From the NCBI RefSeq assembly GCF_024979255.1, contig NZ_JANLCN010000004.1, positions 186,001 to 250,000 of the forward strand: a stretch of DNA of 64,000 bases. The letters are read 5' to 3'. Under the pieces are notes generated by a model. It made no database searches. It was given only the letters and a program-made list of their open reading frames with translations, and had not been told where the DNA came from. The stretch is from Herbiconiux moechotypicola (GTDB lineage: Bacteria > Actinomycetota > Actinomycetes > Actinomycetales > Microbacteriaceae). Each line of letters opens with the position of its first letter. Position 1 is the stretch's first letter. Made by a program: the position numbers and the translations under genes. Shown here in pieces: positions 1 through 7,807 of the stretch.

Positions 1-97
1 CGGGGTCGAAGCGGCGGATGATGAGCGTGACGGTGAACGCCTCGATCGGCGCCTCGGGAACCGGGGCGCCCGCGGGGGAGTCGGCAACCAGGGTCAT
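1..97 (-). CDS. sdhB: Succinate dehydrogenase iron-sulfur subunit, N-terminal fragment (runs off the left edge)
   Basis: Only the first 32 or so codons lie in the window. Read on the minus strand, the ATG at 97-95 overlaps the sdhA stop by one base (TGATG), which shows translational coupling. The visible residues begin [17 protein letters not shown] and lead into FTVTLIIRRFDP, the start of the ferredoxin-like beta strand of SdhB. The [2Fe-2S], [4Fe-4S] and [3Fe-4S] cysteine clusters would lie further left, outside the window. Identification rests on the gene order sdhC-sdhD-sdhA followed by this frame and on the short match to the family start. SdhB passes electrons from the flavoprotein to the membrane quinone site. 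Confidence 0.85.
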   Translation of the reverse strand, partial: MTLVADSPAGAPVPEAPIEAFTVTLIIRRFDP

Positions 98-1908
98 CAG
101 TACTTCCTCTCCATCGGCTGGTAGCGGGTCACGACGACGGGCTTCCAGTCGAGCCGGATGTGGTCGGCGGCGTCGGCGGAGTGCGGATCTCCCGACAGGT
201 ACGCCATGGTGTGCTTCATGAACTTCTCGTCGTCGCGCTTGGGGAAGTCGTCGCGCATGTGACCGCCGCGCGACTCCTGCCGGTTGCGGGCCGAGAACAC
301 GACGACCTCGGCCAGGTCGAGCAGGAAGCCCAGCTCGATCGCCTCGAGCAGGTCGGTGTTGAACCGCTTGCCCTTGTCTTGCACCTGGATGTTCTTGTAG
401 CGCTGACGCAGGCCGTGGATGGTCTGCGTGACGTCGGCGAGCGACTCGTCGGTGCGGAACACCTGGGCGTTCTTGTCCATCTCGTCTTGCAGTTCTTTGC
501 GGATGGCCGCGATGCGCTCGGTGCCCGTGCCGGCGCGGAGCGAGGCGACGAGGTCGCTCACGAAGCCGGCCGGGTTCTCGGGCAGCGGCGTGAAGTCGAC
601 CGTCTGCACGTACTCCGCGGCATTGTTGCCCGAGCGCTTGCCGAACACGTTGATGTCGAGCAGCGAGTTGGTGCCGAGACGGTTGGAGCCGTGCACCGAC
701 ACGCAGGCGCACTCGCCGGCGGCGTAGAGGCCCGGAACGACGGTGTCGTTGTCGCTCAGCACCTCGGCCTTGATGTTGGTGGGGATGCCGCCCATCGCGT
801 AGTGCGCGGTGGGCATGACGGGCACCGGCTCCACGACCGGGTCGACGCCCAGGTAGGTGCGCGCGAACTCGGTGATGTCGGGGAGCTTGGTCTCGAGCAC
901 CTCGGCGCCGAGGTGCGTGCAGTCGAGCAGTACGTAGTCCTTGTGCGGGCCGGCACCGCGGCCCTCCGCCACCTCCTGCACCATGCAGCGGGCCACGATG
1001 TCGCGCGGGGCGAGGTCTTTGATGGTGGGGGCGTAGCGCTCCATGAACCGCTCGCCCGAGGCGTTGCGGAGGATCGCGCCCTCACCGCGGGCACCTTCGG
1101 TGAGCAGGATGCCGAGGCCGGCGAGACCGGTGGGGTGGAACTGGAAGAACTCCATGTCCTCCAGCGGCAGTCCCTTGCGCCAGATGATGCCCACGCCGTC
1201 GCCGGTGAGGGTGTGCGCGTTCGAGGTGGTCTTGTAGATCTTGCCGAAACCGCCGGTGGCGAAGATGACCGCCTTGGCCTGGAAGACGTGGATCTCACCG
1301 GTGGCGAGCTCGTAGGCCACCACGCCGGAGGGCTTCTGCACTCCGTCGACCTCGGTCATGACGAGGTCGAGCGCGTAGTACTCGTTGAAGAAGTTGATGC
1401 CGAGCTTGACGCAGTTCTGGAAGAGCGTCTGCAGGATCATGTGGCCGGTGCGGTCGGCCGCGTAGCAGGCCCGGCGCACGGGCGCCTTGCCGTGGTCGCG
1501 GGTGTGCCCGCCGAAGCGGCGCTGGTCGATCTTGCCCTCGGGCGTGCGGTTGAACGGCAGGCCCATGTTCTCGAGGTCGATGACCGCGTCGATGGCCTCC
1601 TTCGCCAGGATCTCGGCGGCATCCTGGTCGACCAGGTAGTCGCCGCCCTTGACCGTGTCGAAGGTGTGCCACTCCCAGTTGTCCTCCTCCACGTTGGCAA
1701 GCGCGGCGGCCATGCCGCCCTGCGCCGCACCGGTGTGGGAGCGGGTGGGGTAGAGCTTGGAGATGACGGCGGTCTTCGCCTTCGGCCCCGCCTCGATCGC
1801 CGCGCGCATGCCGGCGCCGCCGGCGCCGACGATGACGATGTCGAACTGGTGGTAGTGCACGCCGTCGATCACGGCGCCGTCTTCGAACTGGGTCACGGAA
1901 TCACTCAC
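97..1908 (-). CDS. sdhA: Succinate dehydrogenase flavoprotein subunit
   Basis: A 603-residue flavoprotein that oxidises succinate to fumarate in the TCA cycle and feeds electrons to SdhB and the quinone pool. The N-terminal FAD dinucleotide fold is visible as [15 protein letters not shown] near residues 23-37. The histidine of SHTGAAQGG (H58) is the residue that covalently binds FAD in this family. [13 protein letters not shown] in the C-terminal half carries the arginine of the dicarboxylate site. Length is normal for the family. The start ATG lies 9 bp beyond the sdhD stop, so the four genes form one tightly packed sdhCDAB operon. Being preceded by two short membrane anchors argues for Sdh rather than soluble fumarate reductase. 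Confidence 0.97.
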   Translation of the reverse strand: MSDSVTQFEDGAVIDGVHYHQFDIVIVGAGGAGMRAAIEAGPKAKTAVISKLYPTRSHTGAAQGGMAAALANVEEDNWEWHTFDTVKGGDYLVDQDAAEILAKEAIDAVIDLENMGLPFNRTPEGKIDQRRFGGHTRDHGKAPVRRACYAADRTGHMILQTLFQNCVKLGINFFNEYYALDLVMTEVDGVQKPSGVVAYELATGEIHVFQAKAVIFATGGFGKIYKTTSNAHTLTGDGVGIIWRKGLPLEDMEFFQFHPTGLAGLGILLTEGARGEGAILRNASGERFMERYAPTIKDLAPRDIVARCMVQEVAEGRGAGPHKDYVLLDCTHLGAEVLETKLPDITEFARTYLGVDPVVEPVPVMPTAHYAMGGIPTNIKAEVLSDNDTVVPGLYAAGECACVSVHGSNRLGTNSLLDINVFGKRSGNNAAEYVQTVDFTPLPENPAGFVSDLVASLRAGTGTERIAAIRKELQDEMDKNAQVFRTDESLADVTQTIHGLRQRYKNIQVQDKGKRFNTDLLEAIELGFLLDLAEVVVFSARNRQESRGGHMRDDFPKRDDEKFMKHTMAYLSGDPHSADAADHIRLDWKPVVVTRYQPMERKY

Positions 1909-1917
1909 GCTTCGGGA

Positions 1918-2373
1918 CTACTGGTTGATGGTGCTGCAGAACGAGGGCAGCAGGTCGGCCGGCGATCCTGCGGGGCAGGGGTCGAAGGTGAAGATCACCA
2001 GGGTGCCGAGGATGATCTCGGCCACGACCGACACGAGGATGGCGCCGAGCAGGATCTTGCGGGTGAGCGGCTTCGTGGCGTAGTCGTTCACGATGGTGCG
2101 CATGCCGTTGCCGCCGTGGATGAAGGCCAGCCACAGCATCAGGAGGTCCCACACCTGCCAGAACGGGTCGCTCCACTTGCCGCCGACGAAGGCGAAGTCG
2201 ATGGCCTTGATGCCGTCGCCCACGAGCAGGTTCACGAAGAGGTGGCCGAAGATGAGGATGATCAGCACCACGCCCGAGGCGCGCATGTAAATCCAGCCCC
2301 ACTTCTCCCAGTTCACGCCGCGGCTGCGGCGCACGGAGTGCGGGGCGCGGGGGGAGTCGATCGTCGTCGCCAT
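1918..2373 (-). CDS. sdhD: Succinate dehydrogenase hydrophobic membrane anchor subunit
   Basis: A 151-residue membrane protein, the second anchor of complex II. Three hydrophobic segments follow one another: around GVVLIILIFGHLFVNLL, around WDLLMLWLAFIHGGNGM and around ILLGAILVSVVAEIILGTLV. Histidines in FGHLF and FIHGGNG sit at positions typical of haem or quinone contacts in anchor subunits; that role is inferred. The frame is open further upstream, but I chose the ATG at 2373 because it overlaps the sdhC stop by one base, the same TGATG coupling used between sdhA and sdhB. The N-terminus (MATTIDSPRAPHSVRRSRG) is basic and cytoplasmic. SdhC and SdhD names for the two anchors are assigned by gene order. 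Confidence 0.9.
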   Translation of the reverse strand: MATTIDSPRAPHSVRRSRGVNWEKWGWIYMRASGVVLIILIFGHLFVNLLVGDGIKAIDFAFVGGKWSDPFWQVWDLLMLWLAFIHGGNGMRTIVNDYATKPLTRKILLGAILVSVVAEIILGTLVIFTFDPCPAGSPADLLPSFCSTINQ

Positions 2374-2795
2374 CAGTGGCCTGCTCCCGGGATGTGGCTG
2401 AACACGTTGATGAGGTGCCGCGGGGCGAAACCGATCATGGTGACCACCCAGAGGCCGATGACCACCCAGAACATGATGCGCTGGTACTTCGTGCCCTTCG
2501 ACCACAGGTCGATGAGGATGATGCGGATGCCGTTGAAGGCGTGGAACACTATGGCGGCCACGAGCGCCGTCTCGCCGAGGCCCATCAGCGGGTTCTGGTA
2601 GGTCGAGATGACCGCGTTGTAGGCCTCGGGCGCGACCCGCACCATGGCGGTGTCGAGCACGTGCACGAGCAGGAAGAAGAAGATCGCGACACCGGTGATG
2701 CGGTGCAGCACCCACGACCACATGCCCTCACGGCCGCGGTAGAGAGTGCCAGCAGGCCGCCTCGGCGTCATGGTCCCCGCTGAGTTCTCAGGCAT
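2373..2795 (-). CDS. sdhC: Succinate dehydrogenase cytochrome b556 subunit
   Basis: A 140-residue anchor subunit with three membrane spans (about 28-50, 70-95 and 108-128). The family signature HRITGVAIFFFLLVH near residues 31-45 marks the start of helix 1. VFHAFNGIRIILIDL near residue 85 matches the region that carries the axial haem histidine in SdhC. The ATG at 2795 is preceded by a strong ribosome-binding site (AAGGAGGG, read on the minus strand, 7 bases upstream), so this is the first gene of the operon. The promoter region upstream contains a candidate iron-responsive site, which suggests the whole operon responds to iron supply; that is inference from sequence only. Confidence 0.93.
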   Translation of the reverse strand: MPENSAGTMTPRRPAGTLYRGREGMWSWVLHRITGVAIFFFLLVHVLDTAMVRVAPEAYNAVISTYQNPLMGLGETALVAAIVFHAFNGIRIILIDLWSKGTKYQRIMFWVVIGLWVVTMIGFAPRHLINVFSHIPGAGH

Positions 2796-2859
2796 GACAA
2801 CCCTCCTTGGCTTTCGAGTCTGCAGCCTGAGTCTACGCCGAGAATGCCCGTTCCGGTTC

Positions 2860-2878
2860 TTAGGCTGGCCTTACTTGT
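2860..2878 (-). promoter_or_regulatory. Candidate DtxR/IdeR iron box upstream of sdhCDAB
   Basis: On the minus strand the site reads ACAAGTAAGGCCAGCCTAA, matching 13 of 19 positions of the DtxR/IdeR consensus TTAGGTTAGGCTAACCTAA. It lies 65-83 bases before the sdhC start. Two -10-like hexamers flank it: TAGACT (2829-2834, downstream) and TATACA (about 2876-2881, overlapping the upstream edge of the box). Binding there could block or modulate transcription of the iron-rich Sdh complex. The rest of 2796-2948 shows only the sdhC ribosome-binding site. Confidence 0.5.
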
Positions 2879-2948
2879 ATACAGAGCGCGTGCGGGCGCG
2901 GTCCCGCCAAATGAGAGGGCGAGACGGCTCCCGAATACCCTGATGTAT

Positions 2949-4100
2949 TCAGGCGTGTGAGCCGACCGGAGTGCGGCGCTGTGCCGCGCGTCGCGCACCC
3001 ACGAGGCGGTAGACGCCGAGCAACTCGTCGCAGATCGTGTCCCACGACCGGCCGAGCACGGCACGCCGGCCGGCCTCGCCCATTCGAAGCCGCATCCCCT
3101 CATCGGTGACGAGCGTCTCGACCTTCGCGCGCAAGTCGCCGTCGTCGGCGGGGTCGAAGAGGAACCCGTTGCCGCCGTGGTCGACGAGGTCGATCGGGCC
3201 GCCGGCGCGCGGGGCGACCACGGGCAGGCCGGAGGCGTGGGCCTCCTGCAGCGTCTGACCGAAGGTCTCCTCGGTGCCGGTGTGCACGAACACGTCGAGG
3301 CTCGCGTAGGCCTCGGCCAGCTGCGCTCCGGAGAGTCTGCCGAGGAAGGTGACGGGCATGCCGTGGGTGAGCCGCCGCACGGACTCGTCGGAGGGGCCGT
3401 CGCCGACCACCACCAGGTGCATGCCGTCGATGCCGCGGAGCGCCGCGAGGCGTTCGAGGCCCTTCTCGGGGGCGACGCGGCCCACGTACCCCACCACCGC
3501 ATCCCGCCCACCCGAGGAGAGCAGGTGGTGCAGGGCCGACGCGCCAGGGCGCATCCGGTTGTTCGGGTGGTAGCGCTGCAGGTCGACGCCGCGACCCCAC
3601 AGCGCGAGGCGCTCCACCCCGGCGCGCTCGAGGTCGGCGAGCGAGGCGCGCGAGGGCGCCAGCGTGAGGTCGGCCCCGTCGTGCACCCACTTCACCAGGC
3701 GCCAGGCCAGCTTGGCCGTGGAGCCGAGGCGGTTGCGCCGGGCGTAACCGGCGACGTCGGTCTGGAAGATCGCCACCGAGGGGATGCCGAGCCGTTTCGC
3801 GGCGGCGATGCCCTGGGCGCCGAGGAGGAACGGGGAGGCCGCGTGCAGCACGTCGGGCTCGAACCGCGCGATGATGCGGGCGACCTGGGCGTTCGGGATG
3901 CCCACGGGGAACTGCCGGTAGGCCACCGCGGGCACCTGGTGCACGGGGAAGCCGCGGTAGTGCGACGGCGACCCCGCCGCCGGGGCGATCACGATCGCGT
4001 CGTGACCGCGGTCGGCGAGGTGGTCGAGCACCTTGCAGACGCTGTTGGTGACTCCGTTGACGGTGGGAAGGAAGCTCTCGCTGATGATCGCAACGCGCAT
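2949..4100 (-). CDS. mgtA: GT4-family GDP-mannose-dependent alpha-mannosyltransferase (MgtA-like)
   Basis: A 383-residue GT-B glycosyltransferase. The N-terminus MRVAIISESFLPTVNGVTNS and IFQTDVAGYA near residue 111 closely resemble mycobacterial and corynebacterial MgtA/Rv0557, which adds mannose from GDP-mannose to a glucuronosyl-diacylglycerol lipid on the cytoplasmic membrane face. The C-terminal Rossmann half has VGYVGRVAPEKGLERL (about 203-218) and the donor-site EX7E motif E278-TFGQTLQ-E286. I start at the ATG at 4100, the family start, with GGAGA upstream, rather than at an in-frame GTG 18 bases earlier. The divergent neighbour makes GDP-mannose, the likely donor. The lipid acceptor here is not proven. 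Confidence 0.82.
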   Translation of the reverse strand: MRVAIISESFLPTVNGVTNSVCKVLDHLADRGHDAIVIAPAAGSPSHYRGFPVHQVPAVAYRQFPVGIPNAQVARIIARFEPDVLHAASPFLLGAQGIAAAKRLGIPSVAIFQTDVAGYARRNRLGSTAKLAWRLVKWVHDGADLTLAPSRASLADLERAGVERLALWGRGVDLQRYHPNNRMRPGASALHHLLSSGGRDAVVGYVGRVAPEKGLERLAALRGIDGMHLVVVGDGPSDESVRRLTHGMPVTFLGRLSGAQLAEAYASLDVFVHTGTEETFGQTLQEAHASGLPVVAPRAGGPIDLVDHGGNGFLFDPADDGDLRAKVETLVTDEGMRLRMGEAGRRAVLGRSWDTICDELLGVYRLVGARRAAQRRTPVGSHA

Positions 4101-4220
4101 GACGTGGTCTCTCCGCACTCGCAGGGTGGCCGCATCCGGCCACGTCTCCGACGGTACGAAGGCGAGGTGACGGGTCGGTGACGGGCAGGTGGAGTGTCGA
4201 TGAGCGTCGGATGGCGCTAA

Positions 4221-4226
4221 TAGGCT
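4221..4226 (+). promoter_or_regulatory. -10 hexamer TAGGCT, leaderless promoter of manC
   Basis: TAGGCT ends 6 bases before the ATG at 4233 with no ribosome-binding site between, so the transcript probably begins at or next to the start codon. This is one of about fourteen such arrangements in the window. Confidence 0.55.
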
Positions 4227-4232
4227 GTGCGC

Positions 4233-5354
4233 ATGACCTCCACCTCTTCGGCTCTCGAGCGGTTCTACAGCGTCATCCCCGCCGGCGGCATCGGTTCACG
4301 GCTCTGGCCGCTCTCCCGGGCCGACGCGCCCAAGTTCCTGCACGACCTGAGCGGGTCGGGCCGCAGCCTGCTGCGCGACACCTGGGAACGCCTGGCGCCC
4401 CTGTCGGGCGAGCAGCGCATCATGGTCGTCACCGGCAGGGCCCACCGCGCCGCCGTCGAGGAGCAGTTGCCCTCGCTCGCCGACGCGAACGTGGTGCTCG
4501 AGAGCGAGCCGCGCGACTCCACGGCGGCCATCGCCCTGGCCGCCGCCATCCTCGAGCGCCGGGAGCCCGGCGTCATCATCGGCTCGTTCGCGGCCGACCA
4601 CGTCATCGCCAACCCCGACCGCTTCCGTGAGGCTGTGGCCCAGGCGGTCGAGGTGGCCGACGCCGGCTACATCGCGACCATCGGCATCACCCCGACGGAT
4701 GCGGCGGTGGGATTCGGCTACATCCGCTGCGACCAGCCGCTCGAGATCGAAGGCGCGCCCGGTGCACTGCGGGTGACCAACTTCGTCGAGAAGCCCGACC
4801 TGCCCACCGCGAAGCGCTACGTGAAGGCCGGCAACTACCTCTGGAACGCCGGTATGTTCATCACCCGCGCCGACCGTCTGCTCGAGCAGCTCGGTGCCGC
4901 GGAGCCCGCACTCCTGGCCGGGGTGCTCGAGCTCGCCGAGGCGTGGGACACCCCGCGCCGGGGCGAGGTCGTCGACCGTGTCTGGCCCACGCTCAAGAAG
5001 ATCGCCATCGACTACTCGGTGGCAGAGCCCGCCGCCGCGGCCGGGGTGCTCGCCGTCATCCCGGGCGACTTCGACTGGGACGACGTGGGCGACTTCGCCT
5101 CGATCGCCAAGCTGCACAGCTCGGGCCGTGGAACCGACCTCGCCATCCTGGGCAAGAACGCCCGCGTGCTCGCCGACAGCTCCTCGGGCATCGTCGTGTC
5201 GCAGTCGAAGCGGGTCATCAGCCTCATCGGGGTGAGCGACATCGTCGTGGTCGACACGCCAGACGCGCTGCTGGTCACCACCAGCGAGCACGCCCAGCGG
5301 GTGAAGTCGGTCGTCGACGCGCTGCGCGCCGGCGGTTCGGGAGACGTGCTGTAA
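4233..5354 (+). CDS. manC: Mannose-1-phosphate guanylyltransferase
   Basis: A 373-residue GDP-mannose pyrophosphorylase: GTP + mannose-1-phosphate gives GDP-mannose + PPi in the cytoplasm. The nucleotidyltransferase signature GGIGSRLWPLSRADAPKF lies near residues 18-35. FVEKPDLPTAKRYV and YLWNAGMFITRADRLL follow in the usual order, and DFDWDDVGDF is the family's substrate/metal region in the second half. No isomerase domain is attached, so it is the monofunctional short form. I prefer the ATG at 4233 over the GTG at 4227 because it sits 6 nt after a clean -10 hexamer. It is divergent from the mannosyltransferase, which would consume its product. The bmp lipoprotein gene follows after 32 bp. 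Confidence 0.92.
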   Translation: MTSTSSALERFYSVIPAGGIGSRLWPLSRADAPKFLHDLSGSGRSLLRDTWERLAPLSGEQRIMVVTGRAHRAAVEEQLPSLADANVVLESEPRDSTAAIALAAAILERREPGVIIGSFAADHVIANPDRFREAVAQAVEVADAGYIATIGITPTDAAVGFGYIRCDQPLEIEGAPGALRVTNFVEKPDLPTAKRYVKAGNYLWNAGMFITRADRLLEQLGAAEPALLAGVLELAEAWDTPRRGEVVDRVWPTLKKIAIDYSVAEPAAAAGVLAVIPGDFDWDDVGDFASIAKLHSSGRGTDLAILGKNARVLADSSSGIVVSQSKRVISLIGVSDIVVVDTPDALLVTTSEHAQRVKSVVDALRAGGSGDVL

Positions 5355-5386
5355 CGAGACGCGCTGTAACGAGGGAAGGGGTCATC

Positions 5387-6454
5387 ATGACCAGGAGGTT
5401 CGCACTGGCGGGAGCGGCGGCCGCCGCCCTGGCGCTGGCACTGGCCGGATGCGCGGCGCCGCCGACCGCATCCGACACCACCTCGACGGCCACGGCCTCG
5501 GACTACTGCGCCCGCATGGTCACGAACTCCGGCGGTCTCGACGACCGCTCCTTCAACCAGTCGAGCTGGGAGGGCCTGGAGCGGGCCCAGGAGGAGTTCG
5601 GCATCGACGCCCAGGTGCTCGTGTCGACGGGCGAGACCGACCTGGCGCCCAACGTCACCCAGGCAGTGCAGAGCGGATGCGCGTTCGTGCTCACCGTGGG
5701 CTACGAGCTGGCCGACGCCACGGCCGCCGAGGCCGAGGCGAACCCCGGCACGCACTTCGCGATCGTGGACGAGTCGGTCGAGGCGCCCAACGTCAAGCCG
5801 ATCCTGTTCGACACGGCGCAGGCCTCCTACCTCGCCGGCTACCTGGCCGCCGGGGTCTCTACCACGGGCAAGGTCGCCACCTTCGGCGGCGGCAACCAGC
5901 CGCCGGTCACCCTGTTCATGGACGGCTTCGTCGACGGCGTCGCGAAGTACAACGAGGTGCACGGCACCCAGGTGCAGGCGCTCGGGTGGGACAAGGCGGC
6001 GCAGGACGGCGTGTTCACGGGCGACTTCGAAGACATCAACAAGGGCAAGACCGTCACCCAGGGCTTCATCGACCAGGGTGCCGACGTCATCCTGCCCGTC
6101 GCGGGGCAGGTCGGCGAGGGGGCGGCCGCCGCGGCGCTCGAGGCCGGGGGCGTGTCGCTCATCTGGGTCGACAACGACGGATACGACACGCTGCCCGCCG
6201 AGTACCGGCCGATCGTGCTCACCAGCGTGATGAAGAACACCGGCGACGCGGTGGTCGAGATCGTCGGTGACGACCTCGACGGGTCGTTCAGCCCCGAGCC
6301 CTTCGTAGGTACGCTCGAGAACGGCGGAGTGGCGCTCGCGCCCTTCCATGACCTGGAGGCCTCGGTGACCCCCGAGCTCGCGGCCGAGATCACCGAGCTG
6401 CAGGCCCAGATCGCGGCGGGGTCGATCACCGTGGAGTCGCCGTCGACGCCCTGA
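5387..6454 (+). CDS. BMP-family nucleoside-binding lipoprotein (first of two)
   Basis: A 355-residue substrate-binding lipoprotein of the basic membrane protein (PnrA/BmpA) family, which captures purine or pyrimidine nucleosides for an ABC importer. A signal peptide ends in a lipobox with C22 (LALAGC). GGLDDRSFNQSSWEGL matches the family signature after the linker; FGGGNQPPVTLFMDGF and DVILPVAGQVGEG are further conserved blocks. The ATG at 5387 has a purine-rich site (GGGAAGGGG) upstream. It is a paralogue of the next gene: both end in VESPSTP and share most blocks. Having two Bmp genes ahead of one ATPase/permease set suggests two ligand preferences for one transporter; this is inferred. Confidence 0.93.
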   Translation: MTRRFALAGAAAAALALALAGCAAPPTASDTTSTATASDYCARMVTNSGGLDDRSFNQSSWEGLERAQEEFGIDAQVLVSTGETDLAPNVTQAVQSGCAFVLTVGYELADATAAEAEANPGTHFAIVDESVEAPNVKPILFDTAQASYLAGYLAAGVSTTGKVATFGGGNQPPVTLFMDGFVDGVAKYNEVHGTQVQALGWDKAAQDGVFTGDFEDINKGKTVTQGFIDQGADVILPVAGQVGEGAAAAALEAGGVSLIWVDNDGYDTLPAEYRPIVLTSVMKNTGDAVVEIVGDDLDGSFSPEPFVGTLENGGVALAPFHDLEASVTPELAAEITELQAQIAAGSITVESPSTP

Positions 6455-6523
6455 TGGCGTGGACATTTCCTGCAGATTACGTGGTGGTCGCGGCTTTGTA
6501 ACGCTTGCGCGGCGATGATGCGG

Positions 6524-6558
6524 TACCCCCTGTCCTGGGGCGTCACATTGGGTAACGT
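6524..6558 (+). promoter_or_regulatory. Candidate promoter element upstream of the second bmp gene
   Basis: The gap 6455-6609 holds TACCCCC (6524-6530), TGGGG (6536-6540) and a -10-like TAACGT (6553-6558). A similar C-run/G-run pair occurs upstream of the peptide-binding lipoprotein at 46537. I see no convincing -35 and no other feature in the gap. Confidence 0.25.
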
Positions 6559-6609
6559 TGCTCCAACACAGCCCCTGTGCGATCACAGGGCAGCATCTTG
6601 GAGGACACT

Positions 6610-7692
6610 TTGAGCATCACACTGCGCCGTGCGAGCATCGCCGGCTTCTCCACCCTCGGGGTGGCGGCTCTCCTGGCCGGCTGCGCATCCGCACCGTCCG
6701 ACACCGCGTCGACCAGCGGCGGAGAGGCCGCGAGCGACTTCATCCCCTGCATGGTCTCCGACTCGGGCGGGTTCGACGACAAGTCGTTCAACCAGGCCGG
6801 CTACGAGGGCATCGTGGAGGCCTCCGAGGCGCTGAGCGTCGAGCCCATCACCGTCGAGTCCTCGGCCGACACCGACTTCGGCCCGAACATCGACCAGCTC
6901 ATCTCGCAGAACTGCAACCTCATCATCTCCGTCGGCTTCCTCCTGGCCGACGCCACGAAGGCGGCCGCCGAGGCCAACCCCGACGTGGAGTTCTCCATCA
7001 TCGACGACTCGTCGATCGAGGCCGACAACGTCAAGCCCATCGTGTTCGACACCGCGCAGGCCGCGTTCCTCGCCGGCTACTCCGCCGCCAGCTACTCGAA
7101 GACCGGCACCGTCGGCACCTTCGGTGGCATGCAGATCCCGTCGGTCACCATCTTCATGGACGGCTTCGTCGACGGCGTGAACTACTACAACGAGCAGAAG
7201 GGCACCGACGTCAAGGCGATCGGCTGGGACGTCGCGGGTCAGACCGGCGTGTTCACCGGTGGCTTCGCCGCCGGTGTCGAGGCCAAGACCGCGGCCCAGG
7301 GCCTGATCGACCAGAACGCCGACGTCATCCTCCCCGTCGGTGGCCCGATCTTCCTCTCGGCCGGTGAGGCCATCCGCGACTCCGGCAAGGAGATCGCGCT
7401 CATCGGTGTCGACTCCGACAACTACGAGACCGCTCCCGACCTGGCCGACCTCTTCCTCACCTCGGTGATGAAGGGCGTGAAGGCCGGTGTGGTCGACGTC
7501 GTCGACACCGCCGCCGCCGGTGAGTTCGACGCCACCCCGTTCGTGGGCACCCTCGAGAACGACGGTGTCGGCATCGCGCCGTTCCACGACTTCGAGAGCA
7601 AGGTGTCGCCCGACCTGCAGGCCGAGCTCGACACCATCACGGCGGGCATCATCGACGGCTCGATCGAGGTCGAGTCGCCCAGCACCCCGTAA
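6610..7692 (+). CDS. BMP-family nucleoside-binding lipoprotein (second of two)
   Basis: A 360-residue lipoprotein of the PnrA/BmpA family. I choose the TTG at 6610, which has GGAGG five bases upstream and gives a proper signal peptide, MSITLRRASIAGFSTLG, with lipobox cysteine C25 (LLAGC). The open GTG at 6577 would add 11 non-signal residues. GGFDDKSFNQAGYEGI, FGGMQIPSVTIFMDGF and DVILPVGGPIFLS are the ligand-domain blocks. It lacks the poly-Ala signal region of its upstream paralogue, and its C-terminus EVESPSTP is nearly the same. A strong terminator follows, so the two bmp genes can be expressed separately from, and more highly than, the membrane components. It presumably feeds the transporter at 7808-11954. 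Confidence 0.93.
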   Translation: MSITLRRASIAGFSTLGVAALLAGCASAPSDTASTSGGEAASDFIPCMVSDSGGFDDKSFNQAGYEGIVEASEALSVEPITVESSADTDFGPNIDQLISQNCNLIISVGFLLADATKAAAEANPDVEFSIIDDSSIEADNVKPIVFDTAQAAFLAGYSAASYSKTGTVGTFGGMQIPSVTIFMDGFVDGVNYYNEQKGTDVKAIGWDVAGQTGVFTGGFAAGVEAKTAAQGLIDQNADVILPVGGPIFLSAGEAIRDSGKEIALIGVDSDNYETAPDLADLFLTSVMKGVKAGVVDVVDTAAAGEFDATPFVGTLENDGVGIAPFHDFESKVSPDLQAELDTITAGIIDGSIEVESPSTP

Positions 7693-7718
7693 CACCCCCG
7701 CGTTCTCCGAACGCGACC

Positions 7719-7753
7719 GGTCGGGGAGGCCAGCGCTGCTGGTCTCCCCGACC
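7719..7753 (+). terminator. Rho-independent-type hairpin after the second bmp gene
   Basis: A 16-bp stem (arms 7719-7734 and 7738-7753) with a 3-nt GCT loop. All pairs are Watson-Crick except one G-U (7729 with 7743). No long T-run follows, only TCGTCTACTT. It separates the abundant binding protein from the downstream ATPase gene, which has its own promoter. Confidence 0.8.
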
Positions 7754-7795
7754 TCGTCTACTTAAAAGACCCATCGACACTTCCGAGCAGGTAGG

Positions 7796-7801
7796 TAGAT
7801 T
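7796..7801 (+). promoter_or_regulatory. -10 hexamer TAGATT, leaderless promoter of the nucleoside ABC ATPase
   Basis: TAGATT is followed by six bases (GGCTGT) and then the ATG at 7808. There is no ribosome-binding site. It lies downstream of the hairpin at 7719-7753, so it can restart transcription for the ATPase, permease, cdd and deoA genes. Confidence 0.6.
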
Positions 7802-7807
7802 GGCTGT

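Noticed and set aside
160-2601. A very long open frame (about 813 codons) on the plus strand across sdhA, sdhD and sdhC.
   Set aside because: It is antisense to three clearly functional genes, has a His/Val/Asp/Gly-biased composition typical of high-GC shadow frames, and resembles no protein family.
5344-5375. A short duplicated GCTGTAACGAG sequence at the manC stop.
   Set aside because: Two 11-base copies are too short to judge and show no structural or regulatory link.
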